DNA of 64,000 nt from Acidobacteria bacterium RIFCSPLOWO2_12_FULL_68_19 (lineage in GTDB: Bacteria; Acidobacteriota; Vicinamibacteria; Vicinamibacterales; UBA2999): contig MELF01000005.1 in NCBI GenBank assembly GCA_001767525.1, positions 1 to 64,000 on the forward strand, read 5' to 3'. This document shows positions 26,497 through 36,482 of this stretch, piece after piece. The first letter of the stretch is position 1. The number at the start of each line of letters is the position of its first letter. The notes below the pieces were generated by a model. The model searched no databases. It had not been told where the DNA came from and worked only from the letters and a program-made list of their open reading frames with translations. Made by a program: the position numbers and the translations under genes.

Positions 26497-27573
26497 ATGT
26501 TCCGCAGGTTTCCGGCCTTCGTCGCTCTGGCCGTTGTGCTGCTGGCCTCGCGCGGCGCCGCCGCCCATCCCGCCCCGTTCAGCTTTCTCGACCTGGTGGT
26601 TCGCGGCGACGGCGTGCACGGCACGCTGGTGCTGCACGTGGTCGACGTCGCGTACGAACTCGGGATCGCGCCGGCCGAGCGGCTGCTCGAGCCGGACGAG
26701 ATCGCGCCGACGCGCGACCGGGTGATCGCGCTCGTCGGGCCGCGGCTGCGGGTCAGAACCGATGTGGAGGCGCCCATCGAGTGGCAGGCGATGGAGCCCG
26801 CGGCGGACCGCCATGCGGTGCTGCTGCGCTTCCGGATTCCGGTGCCATCACCGGGCGCCCTGTACGTGCGCACGCACGCCTTTCCGTACGATCCGGTTCA
26901 CCAGACGTTCGTGAACATCTACGAGGAAGGGCAGCTTCGGCAGCAGCTGATCTTCAACGCGAAGAGCGGCGAATACGTCTTCTACACGGGCACGACCCAG
27001 GGGGCGCTCGCCGTCATGCGCACCTTCATTCCGTCGGGCATTCACCACATCATGATCGGTCCCGATCACGTGTTGTTCCTGATCGGGCTGCTCCTGCTCG
27101 GCGGGTCGTGGCTGTCGCTCGTGAAGATCGTCACCGCCTTCACACTGGGGCACAGCGTCACGCTGTCGCTCGCGGCGCTCGGCATCGTCATGCCGTCGCC
27201 GCGGCTCATCGAGCCGGCGATCGCGCTCAGCATCGTCTTCGTCGGGGCCGACAACCTGGTTCGCGGCGGCGGCCGGGACGTGCGCGCGTGGGCGGCGCTC
27301 GTCTTCGGGCTGGTGCACGGCTTCGGCTTCGCCAGCGTGCTGCGCGAGTTCGGGCTGCCGCCGCAGGCGCTCGGCTGGTCGCTCTTCTCGTTCAACGTCG
27401 GCGTCGAGGTCGGGCAGCTCGTGATCGTGCTCCTCGTCGCCACGGCGCTGGAGCTCGTCCGGCGACGCAACCAGGTGGTCGGCCATCGGGTGGCCTGGGC
27501 CGGGTCGATCGTCGTGATTGCCGCGGGGACGTACTGGTTCGTGGAGCGGGTGTTCTTTCCGGGAGGGGCGTAG
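26497..27573 (+). CDS. HupE/UreJ family protein
   Basis: GIHHIMIGPDHVLFLIGLLLLGGSWLSLVKIVTAFTLGHSVTLSLAALGI, LVFGLVHGFGFASVLREFGL. Confidence 0.9.
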   Translation: MFRRFPAFVALAVVLLASRGAAAHPAPFSFLDLVVRGDGVHGTLVLHVVDVAYELGIAPAERLLEPDEIAPTRDRVIALVGPRLRVRTDVEAPIEWQAMEPAADRHAVLLRFRIPVPSPGALYVRTHAFPYDPVHQTFVNIYEEGQLRQQLIFNAKSGEYVFYTGTTQGALAVMRTFIPSGIHHIMIGPDHVLFLIGLLLLGGSWLSLVKIVTAFTLGHSVTLSLAALGIVMPSPRLIEPAIALSIVFVGADNLVRGGGRDVRAWAALVFGLVHGFGFASVLREFGLPPQALGWSLFSFNVGVEVGQLVIVLLVATALELVRRRNQVVGHRVAWAGSIVVIAAGTYWFVERVFFPGGA

Positions 27574-27587
27574 GCGTCAGAAACTGT

Positions 27588-27714
27588 CGTTCACACTTCT
27601 CGGTTCTCGGTTCGTGTTCGAGGTTCGGGGTTCCGTGCTTGGGCTCGGGGAACAACCCCGAACCCCGAAGCTGAACACGAACGAAGAAGTGAGAACGTAG
27701 AAGAGCGAACGACG
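27588..27714. repeat. Long degenerate short-unit inverted repeat (GGTTC/GAACC), ~60-bp arms
   Basis: cgttcacacttctcggttctcggttcgtgttcgaggttcggggttcc... / ...aaccccgaaccccgaagctgaacacgaacgaagaagtgagaacg between convergent genes. Confidence 0.88.
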
Positions 27715-27722
27715 TGGGGTGG

Positions 27723-28787
27723 CTACATCCACCGCCGCCACCAGACAAGGGAGACTGCGGCCTGGTGGTCGTATGCCGGTCGGCCGAAGGTGCGACGCGC
27801 CCGGTGGCCGATGCGCACCGTGAGGTCGGGAGTGACGCGGAATCCGAGCACCGCCTCGACGCCGGTGAGCTGCTGCTCGACGGCGTCGGTCTGGAGCACG
27901 AGCGGTGAATCGATTCGTTCGATGCGCCCCGCCGCGAACCATCGGGGCGCCAGCGTCTGCTGCCCGTGGACGAACCATCCCGACGCGACACGGCGTCCGA
28001 GTGTCGTCTCGATCCGATCGCGGACCCATTCGCCCGCCACTCTCGTATACCTGAACGCGAACTCGGATTCGATCGTCACGATGGTGGCGTACTGGGTGGC
28101 GGTGACGGCGGGCCCCTCGCCTTCCCGAAGCCACCCGCCGCGGGTGACCGACGCGCCCAGACGCAACCCGACGACGGGCGTCACGCCGCCGCCGACGAGC
28201 ACGGTGGCAAACCGGGGCGGGTTCGTGCGTGACAGGATGCGGCGCCTGCGCAGCGGTGAGGTGTCCATCAGGGCGGCCCGCGCGTCCCAACGTGAACCGG
28301 ACACGGTGATCTGCGTTCCGAGTGGATAGACGGCGCCGAGCAGAGTCGGACGCGGCGCGCGGAGCTCGAGCGGCGGCAGCGCCGCGAACAACGACGACGG
28401 CTGGGAGATCGTCGGGTTCAGATGTGGGCGACGGACCGTCAGGTTGGCCAGTCCCACGGGTGAAGGGATGAGCCCGCCGTCGAGCCTCACGCCCACCGGG
28501 CCCGGTCGCTCGTAGCGCAGCGTGGCGATCCAGACGTCCCGCACCCACTGGCCGGAGTTGAATCGCTGGGCTACGGGCCAGACGATCGCCTCGAGCCCCG
28601 GCCGTCCGATGGAGACGAGCGCGTCCATGCTCAGGCCGGTGGCGACGTTGCCGTCGAAATCCGCGATCTGCTCGATCGCCGCGGCGGTATCGATGGCCAG
28701 CACCGAGGGGCGCGCCTCCTGCGCCGCCACCGGGAGCGGCGCCGCCAGGCACGCGACGGAGGCGACCGACAGCAGATGACGTCGCAC
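27723..28787 (-). CDS. Secreted, probable outer-membrane beta-barrel protein
   Basis: Signal peptide, alternating hydrophobic strands, C-terminal aromatic VSLVWWRRWM. Confidence 0.55.
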   Translation of the reverse strand: MRRHLLSVASVACLAAPLPVAAQEARPSVLAIDTAAAIEQIADFDGNVATGLSMDALVSIGRPGLEAIVWPVAQRFNSGQWVRDVWIATLRYERPGPVGVRLDGGLIPSPVGLANLTVRRPHLNPTISQPSSLFAALPPLELRAPRPTLLGAVYPLGTQITVSGSRWDARAALMDTSPLRRRRILSRTNPPRFATVLVGGGVTPVVGLRLGASVTRGGWLREGEGPAVTATQYATIVTIESEFAFRYTRVAGEWVRDRIETTLGRRVASGWFVHGQQTLAPRWFAAGRIERIDSPLVLQTDAVEQQLTGVEAVLGFRVTPDLTVRIGHRARRTFGRPAYDHQAAVSLVWWRRWM

Positions 28788-28868
28788 GTCACATCATCCG
28801 GTGGCCGGACGTCCTGCGACGGCGTTTCGGCGGCGATGCGCACCTGTGGCGGCGCCGCGTCAGCCTCT

Positions 28869-29558
28869 TCATTGCCGTGGTACGGGAAGGACGAAGTCGG
28901 TCGTCACGGCGCGCCCCGCCTCGGCGCGCAGCGTCACGGTCGTGTCGCCGAGCCGCTCGTGCCACGCCGTGACCTGCCGATCCCCGGGTGGCACGCCGTC
29001 CAGGACGAATCGGCCGCTCTCGTCCGGCATCGCGAACCACGGGTGGTCGAACACCATCACCGTGGCGCTCATGTGCGAATGGATCTCGCAGAAGACCTTC
29101 ACGATTCCGGGGCGGTCGAAGCGGACGCGGCGGGTGTCGCCGCGCGGGTACCGTCCGAGGTTGAAGCTCCGGACGCGCGAGAGGGAGAACACGTTGTGGT
29201 AGAAGGGGTCGTCGTTCGGGAAGTCGACCTCGGAGCCGACCGTCACCGCGAGGACGCGCGGCGTGAACGTCTCATTGCGCTGCCGGATTGACGCGCGCAC
29301 CGGCGCGACGCCCTGGGGAAGGGCGCTGCGCAGGTAGATCACGACGTTGCGCCGTTCGGAGCCTGGCGCCAGCGCGGGGGCAGGGACCGACCGTGTCGGA
29401 TACGCCGTGGTCGGCCGGCGCGCCGTGATCGGAATGCCAATCTCGACGCGCCCCTGCACGGTGGCCGTTTCCTGGCCCTGGACAGGCGCATCGACTCCCA
29501 TGGTCACGAGCGCCGCGACCGCGAGCAGCCGGGGCCCGCCGCGGGCGCCGTTCCCCAT
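28869..29558 (-). CDS. Cupredoxin/plastocyanin-like secreted protein
   Basis: VGSEVDFPNDDPFYHNVFS ... GIVKVFCEIHSHMSATVMVFDHPWFA (His-Cys-His-Met pattern). Confidence 0.8.
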   Translation of the reverse strand: MGNGARGGPRLLAVAALVTMGVDAPVQGQETATVQGRVEIGIPITARRPTTAYPTRSVPAPALAPGSERRNVVIYLRSALPQGVAPVRASIRQRNETFTPRVLAVTVGSEVDFPNDDPFYHNVFSLSRVRSFNLGRYPRGDTRRVRFDRPGIVKVFCEIHSHMSATVMVFDHPWFAMPDESGRFVLDGVPPGDRQVTAWHERLGDTTVTLRAEAGRAVTTDFVLPVPRQ

Positions 29559-29598
29559 GCCGGCATTCTAGTGGAATGTATAGTGGATACGTCACCCG

Positions 29599-32163
29599 AT
29601 GCCGCCGCTTGTACTGGCCATCACCGTCGTGGCAACCACGCTGAGCGCACAGATCGGCATCGAGCCACCCGGCCGCGGGATTTCGGAGAGCCTCGCCCGC
29701 GAGCGTGCGTCGGCGGTGCGCGATCTGCGGTACGAATTGGCCTTCACAGTGCCAGAGGACCGGGGCGAACCGGTGCAGGGGAGAGCCGTGCTGCGCTTCA
29801 CGCTGGCGGCGCCCCGCCGCGTCGTGCTCGACTTCGCGCAGCCGCGGGAGCGGCTCCGGAGCGTCCGCGTCGGCGGCGCCCATGTCATGTTCGAGTTCGG
29901 CGACGGACACCTCACGATCCCCGCCTCGGCGACCAGAGCGGGAGACAACGAGATCGCCGTCGAGTTCCTGGCGGGTGACGAGCCGCTCAACCGCGACACC
30001 GAATTCCTGTACACGCTGCTCGTTCCGGCCCGCGCCCACCGGGCGTTCCCGTGCTTCGACCAGCCCGATCTGAAGGCGCGCTACACGCTGACGCTCGACG
30101 TGCCGTCGGGTTGGCAGGCGGTTTCGAACGCGGCTGCCGTCGCCTCCGAGGCGGGTGAGCGTCGGACCCGGGTTCGGTTTGCCGAGACGCCGCAGGTCCC
30201 GACCTATCTGTTCGCGTTCGTGGCCGGCCGCTTCTCGGTCGAGACGGCCGAGAGGAACGGCCGCCGGTTCCGCCTGTTCCACCGCGAAACCGACTCCGCA
30301 AAGGTCGCGCGCAATCTCGACGCCGTCTTCGATCTGCACGCCTCCGCCCTCGCCTGGCTCGAGACGTACACGGGCATTCCGTACCCGTTCGGGAAGTTCG
30401 ACTTCGTCGCGATTCCGTCGTTCCAGTTCAGCGGGATGGAGCACCCCGGCGCCGTCTACTACAGCGCGGGGTCGCTGCTCCTCGACGAGGCGGCCACGCA
30501 GAACGAGCTCCTCGATCGGGCCAGCGTCATCGCGCACGAGACCGCGCACATGTGGTTCGGCGACCTCGTGACGATGAAGTGGTTCAACGACGTCTGGATG
30601 AAGGAGGTATTCGCGAATTTCATGGCGGCGAAGATCGTGAACCCGTCCTTCCCCGGAGTGAACCACGATCTCCGCTTCCTGCTGGCGCACTACCCGCCGG
30701 CCTACCAGGTCGACCGCACCGCGGGCGCCAACCCGATCCGGCAGGAACTGGCGAACCTCGAGGACGCGGGGCAGCTCTACGGCGCGATCATCTACCAGAA
30801 GGCGCCGATCATGATGCGGCAGCTCGAGCTGATCGTGGGCGAGCGCGCGTTCCGCGACGCCCTGCGGGAGTACCTGAAGACCTACCGGTTCGGAAACGCG
30901 ACGTGGCTCGACCTGGTCCGGATGCTCGACGGGCGCACGACCGAGGATCTCGCGGCCTGGAGCCGCGCGTGGGTGGAGGAGCGCGGCCGGCCGGAATTCA
31001 GCACCACGCTGGAGATCGCGCGCGGCCGGATCGCGGGTCTGACGCTCGGTATGAGCGACCCGCTCCGGCGCGGGCTGGTGTGGCCCGAGCGGCTCCTGAT
31101 CGGTCTGGGATACGCCGACGGGATCCGGGAGATTCCGGTCGAGGTCAGCGGCGCCATCACGCGGGTACGCAAGGCCGAAGGGCTGCCGCCGCCGCTCTTC
31201 GTCCTGCCGACCGCCGGTGGTCTCGGCTACGGGCTGTTCGTCCTCGACGACGCGAGTCGTACGTATCTGCTGGGACACATCGAGGCGATTGCCGATCCGT
31301 TGACGCGGGGGAGCGCCTGGGTCACGCTGTGGGAGAACCTGTTGGAGGCGCGCATGGCCCCCGCCGACTTCCTCGATGCCGCGATGCGTGCGCTGCCGCG
31401 CGAGTCGGACGAGCAGAACGTGCAGCGCGTGCTCGCGTACATCACGCGGGCGTTCTGGCGCCGCCTCGAACCGGCGGCGCGCGCCCGCCGCGCGCCCGCG
31501 CTCGAGGCGATGCTGCGCGCCGGTATCGAGCGCGCGCCGACGACCAGCGCGAAAGCGGCATGGTTCGGCGCGTTCCGGGACATCGTGCTCACGCCTGCCG
31601 GCGTCGAATGGCTCGAGGCGGTCTGGCGCCGGCAGGAGCAGATTGCCGGCCTCGCCCTGGCCGAAACCGACGAGATCGCGATGGCGCTGGAGCTGGCGGT
31701 GCGGGAGGTGCCGGCCTGGCGCGACATCCTGCGGATCGAGCACGATCGGATCCAGAACCCCGACCGGAAGGCGCGGTTCGCATTCGTGATGCCCGCGCTG
31801 TCGGCGGATCCGGTGGAGCGCGAGCAGGCGTTCGCGCGTCTCCGGCAGGCGGAGCACCGGCGCCGGGAACCGTGGGCGATCGAGTCGCTCGTCTATCTCA
31901 ACCACCCGCTTCGCGCCCCGCACGCGCGCCGCTTCCTGCGGCCCGCCCTCGAGCTGCTCCGGGAGATCCAGCAGACCGGCGATATCTTCTTCCCGACTCG
32001 CTGGACCGAGGCGGTCGTCGGCGGCCATCGCTCGCCAGAGGCGGCCGCCGCCGTGCGCGACTTTCTCAGCCGCGAGCTGCAGTACCCGCAGCGGCTCCGG
32101 TGGACGATTCTGACCGCGGCCGACGACCTGTTTCGACAGGTGCGGGACGACCAGGCGAACTGA
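29599..32163 (+). CDS. M1 family metallopeptidase (aminopeptidase N-like)
   Basis: FSGMEHPGAVYY, HETAHMWFGDLVTMKWFNDVWMKE zinc site. Confidence 0.95.
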   Translation: MPPLVLAITVVATTLSAQIGIEPPGRGISESLARERASAVRDLRYELAFTVPEDRGEPVQGRAVLRFTLAAPRRVVLDFAQPRERLRSVRVGGAHVMFEFGDGHLTIPASATRAGDNEIAVEFLAGDEPLNRDTEFLYTLLVPARAHRAFPCFDQPDLKARYTLTLDVPSGWQAVSNAAAVASEAGERRTRVRFAETPQVPTYLFAFVAGRFSVETAERNGRRFRLFHRETDSAKVARNLDAVFDLHASALAWLETYTGIPYPFGKFDFVAIPSFQFSGMEHPGAVYYSAGSLLLDEAATQNELLDRASVIAHETAHMWFGDLVTMKWFNDVWMKEVFANFMAAKIVNPSFPGVNHDLRFLLAHYPPAYQVDRTAGANPIRQELANLEDAGQLYGAIIYQKAPIMMRQLELIVGERAFRDALREYLKTYRFGNATWLDLVRMLDGRTTEDLAAWSRAWVEERGRPEFSTTLEIARGRIAGLTLGMSDPLRRGLVWPERLLIGLGYADGIREIPVEVSGAITRVRKAEGLPPPLFVLPTAGGLGYGLFVLDDASRTYLLGHIEAIADPLTRGSAWVTLWENLLEARMAPADFLDAAMRALPRESDEQNVQRVLAYITRAFWRRLEPAARARRAPALEAMLRAGIERAPTTSAKAAWFGAFRDIVLTPAGVEWLEAVWRRQEQIAGLALAETDEIAMALELAVREVPAWRDILRIEHDRIQNPDRKARFAFVMPALSADPVEREQAFARLRQAEHRRREPWAIESLVYLNHPLRAPHARRFLRPALELLREIQQTGDIFFPTRWTEAVVGGHRSPEAAAAVRDFLSRELQYPQRLRWTILTAADDLFRQVRDDQAN

Positions 32164-32178
32164 TATGGAGCGCGAAAC

Positions 32179-33009
32179 ATGATCGACGTCATCACTCTCG
32201 AGAGCAAGAGCAGGGCCCCGGTACCGGAAGGGCACGTGAGGAACATTCTCCTCCCCTCGCGAGACGGGACGACCGTGCACGTCGCCGTCACGGAAGTCGA
32301 TCGAGGCAAGACGTGCCGCGTGGCTTCGAGCGACAGGACACAGGTCGTGTACATCCTGGAAGGGAAGGACGCCACGGTCACACACACGAGGGCGCACGCC
32401 ACGACCGTCCATACGGCCCAGCGACGCGCCGGGGTGTACCTGGAGCCGTCAGAAGAGGCAACCGTCGCGGCATCTGAAGCGCCGCTGGTGCTCCTGCTCG
32501 TGACCGTTCCCAAGCACACGGGCAAACCGGGAGGCGACGAGTCGCCGGCCGGCTACTTCTTCGAAGAGGCGAAGCTCCGGGCGCTCGTCGACGAAAAAGG
32601 GTTCCGGGAGCGGACGTTCTGGGTCAACAAGGAGACGGGGCTGTCGGGTTCGTGGGACCTGCAGCTTGGCCGGATGTACTACGCGCCACACGGCTATTCG
32701 CCCAGGCACGTCCACCATCGATCGAAGACCGGCACGGTCGCGCCCGAGCACTTCTATTTCATCGAGCAGGGCACCGGCGAAGTGAAGCACGACAGCGGCA
32801 CCCTGCCCATCGGTCCCGGCAGCCTGGTGCTGATTCCGGCCGGCGAATGGCACCAGCTCATCGCGTCCGAGACCGGGCTCGACTACATCGAATTCCAGGC
32901 GCCCTTCGACTTTGCGACCACCATGGATCACGATCCCCTGGGCAAGAACTGGTACATCAAAGGGACCGACGACGGGACGGGGAAGCCCAGGTTGTGGGTG
33001 CAGAGTTGA
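32179..33009 (+). CDS. Cupin domain-containing protein
   Basis: HFYFIEQGTGEVKHDSGTLPIGPGSLVLIPAGEWHQLIASETGLDYIEFQAPFDF. Confidence 0.75.
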   Translation: MIDVITLESKSRAPVPEGHVRNILLPSRDGTTVHVAVTEVDRGKTCRVASSDRTQVVYILEGKDATVTHTRAHATTVHTAQRRAGVYLEPSEEATVAASEAPLVLLLVTVPKHTGKPGGDESPAGYFFEEAKLRALVDEKGFRERTFWVNKETGLSGSWDLQLGRMYYAPHGYSPRHVHHRSKTGTVAPEHFYFIEQGTGEVKHDSGTLPIGPGSLVLIPAGEWHQLIASETGLDYIEFQAPFDFATTMDHDPLGKNWYIKGTDDGTGKPRLWVQS

Positions 33010-33013
33010 GCCG

Positions 33014-34207
33014 CTAGGCGCCGGCGCCCGCCTTCCAGAGCTGCCCGGTCGCGAGGCGCGCGCCTTCGGCCAGCGCCTCGAGCTTGGCCCACATCACCGT
33101 GGGGTGCACGCGGCGGTTCAACTCCTCCTGCGCGAAGCCGCAGTCGGTGCCGGCCATCAGGTTCTCCCGGCCGACGCACGACGCGAAGCGAAGAAGACGC
33201 TCGGCCACGAGTTCCGGGTGCTCCACGACGTTGGTGCCGTGGCTGATCACGCCAGGCACGAGGATCTTGCCGGGCGGCAGCGGCACCTCCTGCCACACCT
33301 TCCACTCGTGCTCGTGGCGTGGGTTCGCCGCTTCGATCAGGTACGCGCCGGCATTGACCCGGAGAACGAGATCGACGATCTTCCGCAGCGGCACGTCGGT
33401 CGTGTGCGGCCCCGGCCAGCTCCCCCAGCAGACGTGATAGCGGATGCGGTCGGGCGGGATCCCGTCGAGCGCGTGGTTCAGGATCTCGACGTGGCGGGCG
33501 AGCCAGCGGTAGTAGTCGTCGAAGGCGGCGGGCGGGACCATCCGATCGTAGGTCACCGCCGCGCGGGCGTCGTCGACCTGCAGCAGAAAGCCGGCGTCGA
33601 CGATCGCGCGGTATTCGGTGCGCAGCGCTTCGGCCAGCGCGACGACCAGTTCCTCGTCGCTCCTGTAGTACTCGTTCCGCCGGTCCGGGATGGCGCTCGA
33701 CGGCGCCGCGACCGGCAGGAACGCTTCATCGACTCCCGCGGCGGCGGCCGCCGCCTTGAGGTTGTCAATGTCGCGCTGCAGCTCGAAGAGCCCGTTGTAC
33801 CGGATGGGGCCGACGCAGACGGCGTCGAACCTGGTGACGTTCGACCAGTCCCGGCCGTCGCCGCGCCCTTCCAGCTCGGCGTAGAACTCCTGGAAGCGTT
33901 CGCGATCCGCGCCGCGGGCGAAGGGATTGGCGCCCTTCACCTCGCGCATCTCGAAGCCGCTCAGCCGCTTCAGCACGTACAGCGACCAGCTCGTGGACTT
34001 CCCGAACTCGCCGTCGTTCGGGATGTCGATGCCCGCCGCCGTCTGCTGGCGGACGACCTGCTGGACCGCATCTCTGAGCGTCTTGCTGAACGCCAGTTCG
34101 TCGATCGGCTCACCTTTGTGACGCGTCCGCGCGAATTCGAGCAGTTGGGGCGGTCGGACCAGGCTTCCGGTGTGGGTGGTCAGGATGCGGTGCGTGCTGC
34201 GCTTCAC
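33014..34207 (-). CDS. Cobalamin-independent methionine synthase II-like protein (MetE C-terminal fold)
   Basis: RILTTHTGSLVRPPQLLE, IPNDGEFGKSTSWSLYV, CWGSWPGPHTTDVPLRKIVDLVL, MAGTDCGFAQ. Confidence 0.85.
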   Translation of the reverse strand: MKRSTHRILTTHTGSLVRPPQLLEFARTRHKGEPIDELAFSKTLRDAVQQVVRQQTAAGIDIPNDGEFGKSTSWSLYVLKRLSGFEMREVKGANPFARGADRERFQEFYAELEGRGDGRDWSNVTRFDAVCVGPIRYNGLFELQRDIDNLKAAAAAAGVDEAFLPVAAPSSAIPDRRNEYYRSDEELVVALAEALRTEYRAIVDAGFLLQVDDARAAVTYDRMVPPAAFDDYYRWLARHVEILNHALDGIPPDRIRYHVCWGSWPGPHTTDVPLRKIVDLVLRVNAGAYLIEAANPRHEHEWKVWQEVPLPPGKILVPGVISHGTNVVEHPELVAERLLRFASCVGRENLMAGTDCGFAQEELNRRVHPTVMWAKLEALAEGARLATGQLWKAGAGA

Positions 34208-34232
34208 GGGGGCTCCGGGGGTTGAGCGACGA

Positions 34233-34238
34233 ATTATA
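34233..34238 (-). promoter_or_regulatory. TATAAT -10 element
   Basis: ATTATA on plus strand, 25 nt upstream of the GTG start at 34207. Confidence 0.5.
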
Positions 34239-34306
34239 TCGCCTGTGGAAGCCGATCGGACGGCCCGCGGGCGCGCCGCGCGACTATCGTGGGTCGTTCG
34301 GCGCGC

Positions 34307-35074
34307 TCAACGAGGCTCCTGGTCTCGCATCATCGCGCGGAGCAGGTCGATCGGCAGCGGAAAGACGATCGTCGAGTTCTGCTCCGCGGCAATCTCGGTC
34401 AGCGTCTGCAGGTAGCGGAGCGTCATCGCGGCCGGCTGGCGGTCGATGATCTGCGCCGCCTGCGACAGTTTCTCCGCCGCGCTGAGCTCGCCTTCGGCGT
34501 GGATGATCTTGGCGCGCTTCTCGCGCTCGGCTTCGGCCTGCCGCGCCATCGCGCGCTGCATGTCCTGCGGCAGATCGACGTGCTTGACCTCGACCGCCGA
34601 AACCTTGATCCCCCACGGATCCGTCTGGCGGTCGATGATCGACTGCAGCTCCTGGTTGAGCCGTTCCCGCTGGGCGAGCAGGTCGTCCAGTTCCGCGCCG
34701 CCCAGCACGCTGCGCAGCGTGGTCTGCGAGATCTGCGACGTCGCGTACATGTAGTTCTCGACCTCCACCACGGCGCGGCGCGTGTCGATCACGCGGAAGT
34801 AGACGACGGCGTTGACCTTCACCGAGACGTTGTCGCGCGTAATGATGTCCTGGGGCGGCACGTCGAGCACCACCGTGCGGAGGCTGACGCGCACCATCCG
34901 ATCGAGCGGCCGGAAGATGAGGACGATGCCGGGACCTTTCGGCTGCGGGAGGAGCTTGCCGAGGCGGAAGATGACGCCGCGCTCGTACTCGTTGAGGATC
35001 TGAATCGAGCTGATCAGATAGAGCGCCAGGACGACGAACAGGAGCAACGTCGGGGACAGCGGCAGGCCTTCCAT
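34307..35074 (-). CDS. Slipin family protein (SPFH/stomatin-like)
   Basis: [71 protein letters not shown]. Confidence 0.95.
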   Translation of the reverse strand: MEGLPLSPTLLLFVVLALYLISSIQILNEYERGVIFRLGKLLPQPKGPGIVLIFRPLDRMVRVSLRTVVLDVPPQDIITRDNVSVKVNAVVYFRVIDTRRAVVEVENYMYATSQISQTTLRSVLGGAELDDLLAQRERLNQELQSIIDRQTDPWGIKVSAVEVKHVDLPQDMQRAMARQAEAEREKRAKIIHAEGELSAAEKLSQAAQIIDRQPAAMTLRYLQTLTEIAAEQNSTIVFPLPIDLLRAMMRDQEPR

Positions 35075-35119
35075 TGCGTTCTCCTTCGCCGGGGATCCCG
35101 TGGGACCGCGGCGTTCGTG

Positions 35120-36439
35120 TCAAACCGGTTCGACCACCAGCGTCAGCCCGTTCACCGCGACGATGCGCACGCGCGCGCCTGCGGGGAGCGGCTCCCGGCT
35201 GTACGCGCGCCAGATCTCGCCGTGCACGTCGACCTGGCCTGGCGCATCGGGCGCCACCGGCGTCCGCGCGCGTCCCTCTTCGCCGATCATCCCTTCGGCC
35301 CCGGTTGTCGGCGGCCGTGCCTGCGCCTTCAAGGCGAGCCGGCCGAGGAAGAGGACGATCGCCGCCAGTCCCAGCACGACCGGAACGATCAGCGTGAGGC
35401 TGACGGTGACGCCCGGGATGCCGGGCACCTCGCGCGTCAGCATGATCGAACCGACGAGCAGGCTGACTGTACCACCGATGCCAAGGACCCCGAAGCTGGG
35501 GATCTTGAGCTCGAGGATGAGCAGGCCGAGGCCGAACAGGATCAGCAGGAGGCCGGTGGTGTTGACCGGCAGGATCTGCAGCGCGAAGAACGCGAGCAGC
35601 AGCGAGAGGCCGCCGACCACGCCCGGCACGATGGCCCCGGGGTTCCAGAGCTCGATCGTCAGCCCCAGCGCGCCAAGCGTCATCAGGAGGTAGGCGACCT
35701 GCGGGTGCGCGATGGCGCTCAGGAAGCGCTGGCGCCGCGTCATGTCGACGCGGGCGACCTCGGCGTCGGTGGTGTCGAGCGTCACCGTCCGGCCGTCGAA
35801 CCGCCGCACCGTCCGCCCGTCCAGCTGTCGGAGCAGATCGTCGAGGTTCTGTGCGGAGAAGTCGATGAGCGGCGGCGTCGCCTCGAGCGCCTCGGTATCG
35901 GTGAACGCGCGGCTTTCGAGCACGGCGTCGGCCGACAGCGCCACGTTGCGGCCGCGCGCCTGCGCCAGCGATCTCGCGTAGGCGGCGGTGTCCGACGCCG
36001 CTTTCTTGGCCGTCGTGTCGTCCATCGGCTGGCCGGACCCTGACACCGGGTGCGCGGCGCCGATGTGCGTGCCCGGCGCCATCACGGCGATGTCGGCCGC
36101 AATCGTGATGACGAACCCGGCCGAGGCGGCCCGCGCGCCCGACGGTCCGACGAAGACGACGACCGGCGCGCGCGAGGTGATCATCCGCGACACGATCGTG
36201 CGGGTCGAATCGAGCAGCCCGCCCGGCGTCCGCAGGATGAACACGACCACCTCGGCGTCCGAGGTGTCGGCCTGATTGATCGTCTCGGTGAGGTACTCGG
36301 CGGAAATGGGGTGGATGATGCCGTCGAGCTCCGCCACGACCGCCCGCGGCCGATCGGCAGGGGGCGTCTGGGCGCGGCCGAGAGCCCCTGAGGCGGAGAG
36401 CAGCGCCGCAGCAAGCAGGAGAACGCGCCTGCAGCCCAT
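35120..36439 (-). CDS. NfeD family protein with ClpP-like serine protease domain
   Basis: VVVFILRTPGGLLDSTRTIVSRMITSRAPVVVFVGPSGARAASAGFVITIAADIAVMAPGTHIGAAHPV plus membrane and OB domains. Confidence 0.93.
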   Translation of the reverse strand: MGCRRVLLLAAALLSASGALGRAQTPPADRPRAVVAELDGIIHPISAEYLTETINQADTSDAEVVVFILRTPGGLLDSTRTIVSRMITSRAPVVVFVGPSGARAASAGFVITIAADIAVMAPGTHIGAAHPVSGSGQPMDDTTAKKAASDTAAYARSLAQARGRNVALSADAVLESRAFTDTEALEATPPLIDFSAQNLDDLLRQLDGRTVRRFDGRTVTLDTTDAEVARVDMTRRQRFLSAIAHPQVAYLLMTLGALGLTIELWNPGAIVPGVVGGLSLLLAFFALQILPVNTTGLLLILFGLGLLILELKIPSFGVLGIGGTVSLLVGSIMLTREVPGIPGVTVSLTLIVPVVLGLAAIVLFLGRLALKAQARPPTTGAEGMIGEEGRARTPVAPDAPGQVDVHGEIWRAYSREPLPAGARVRIVAVNGLTLVVEPV

Positions 36440-36445
36440 GCCCAG

Positions 36446-36451
36446 ATTGTA
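36446..36451 (-). promoter_or_regulatory. TACAAT -10, 6 nt from the NfeD ATG (leaderless)
   Basis: RC reads TACAAT-ctgggc-ATG. Confidence 0.55.
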
Positions 36452-36457
36452 CCCGCT

Positions 36458-36482
36458 GGGGTCAGACCCGGGGTCTGACCCC
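36458..36482. repeat. REP-like palindrome GGGGTCAGACCCGGGGTCTGACCCC
   Basis: Perfect 12-bp arms around one central G at the 3' end of the RAYT ORF. Confidence 0.9.

Noticed and set aside
29272-32412. 1046-aa minus-strand ORF
   Set aside because: Antisense shadow of the M1 peptidase caused by high GC; low-complexity Arg-rich translation with no family signature.
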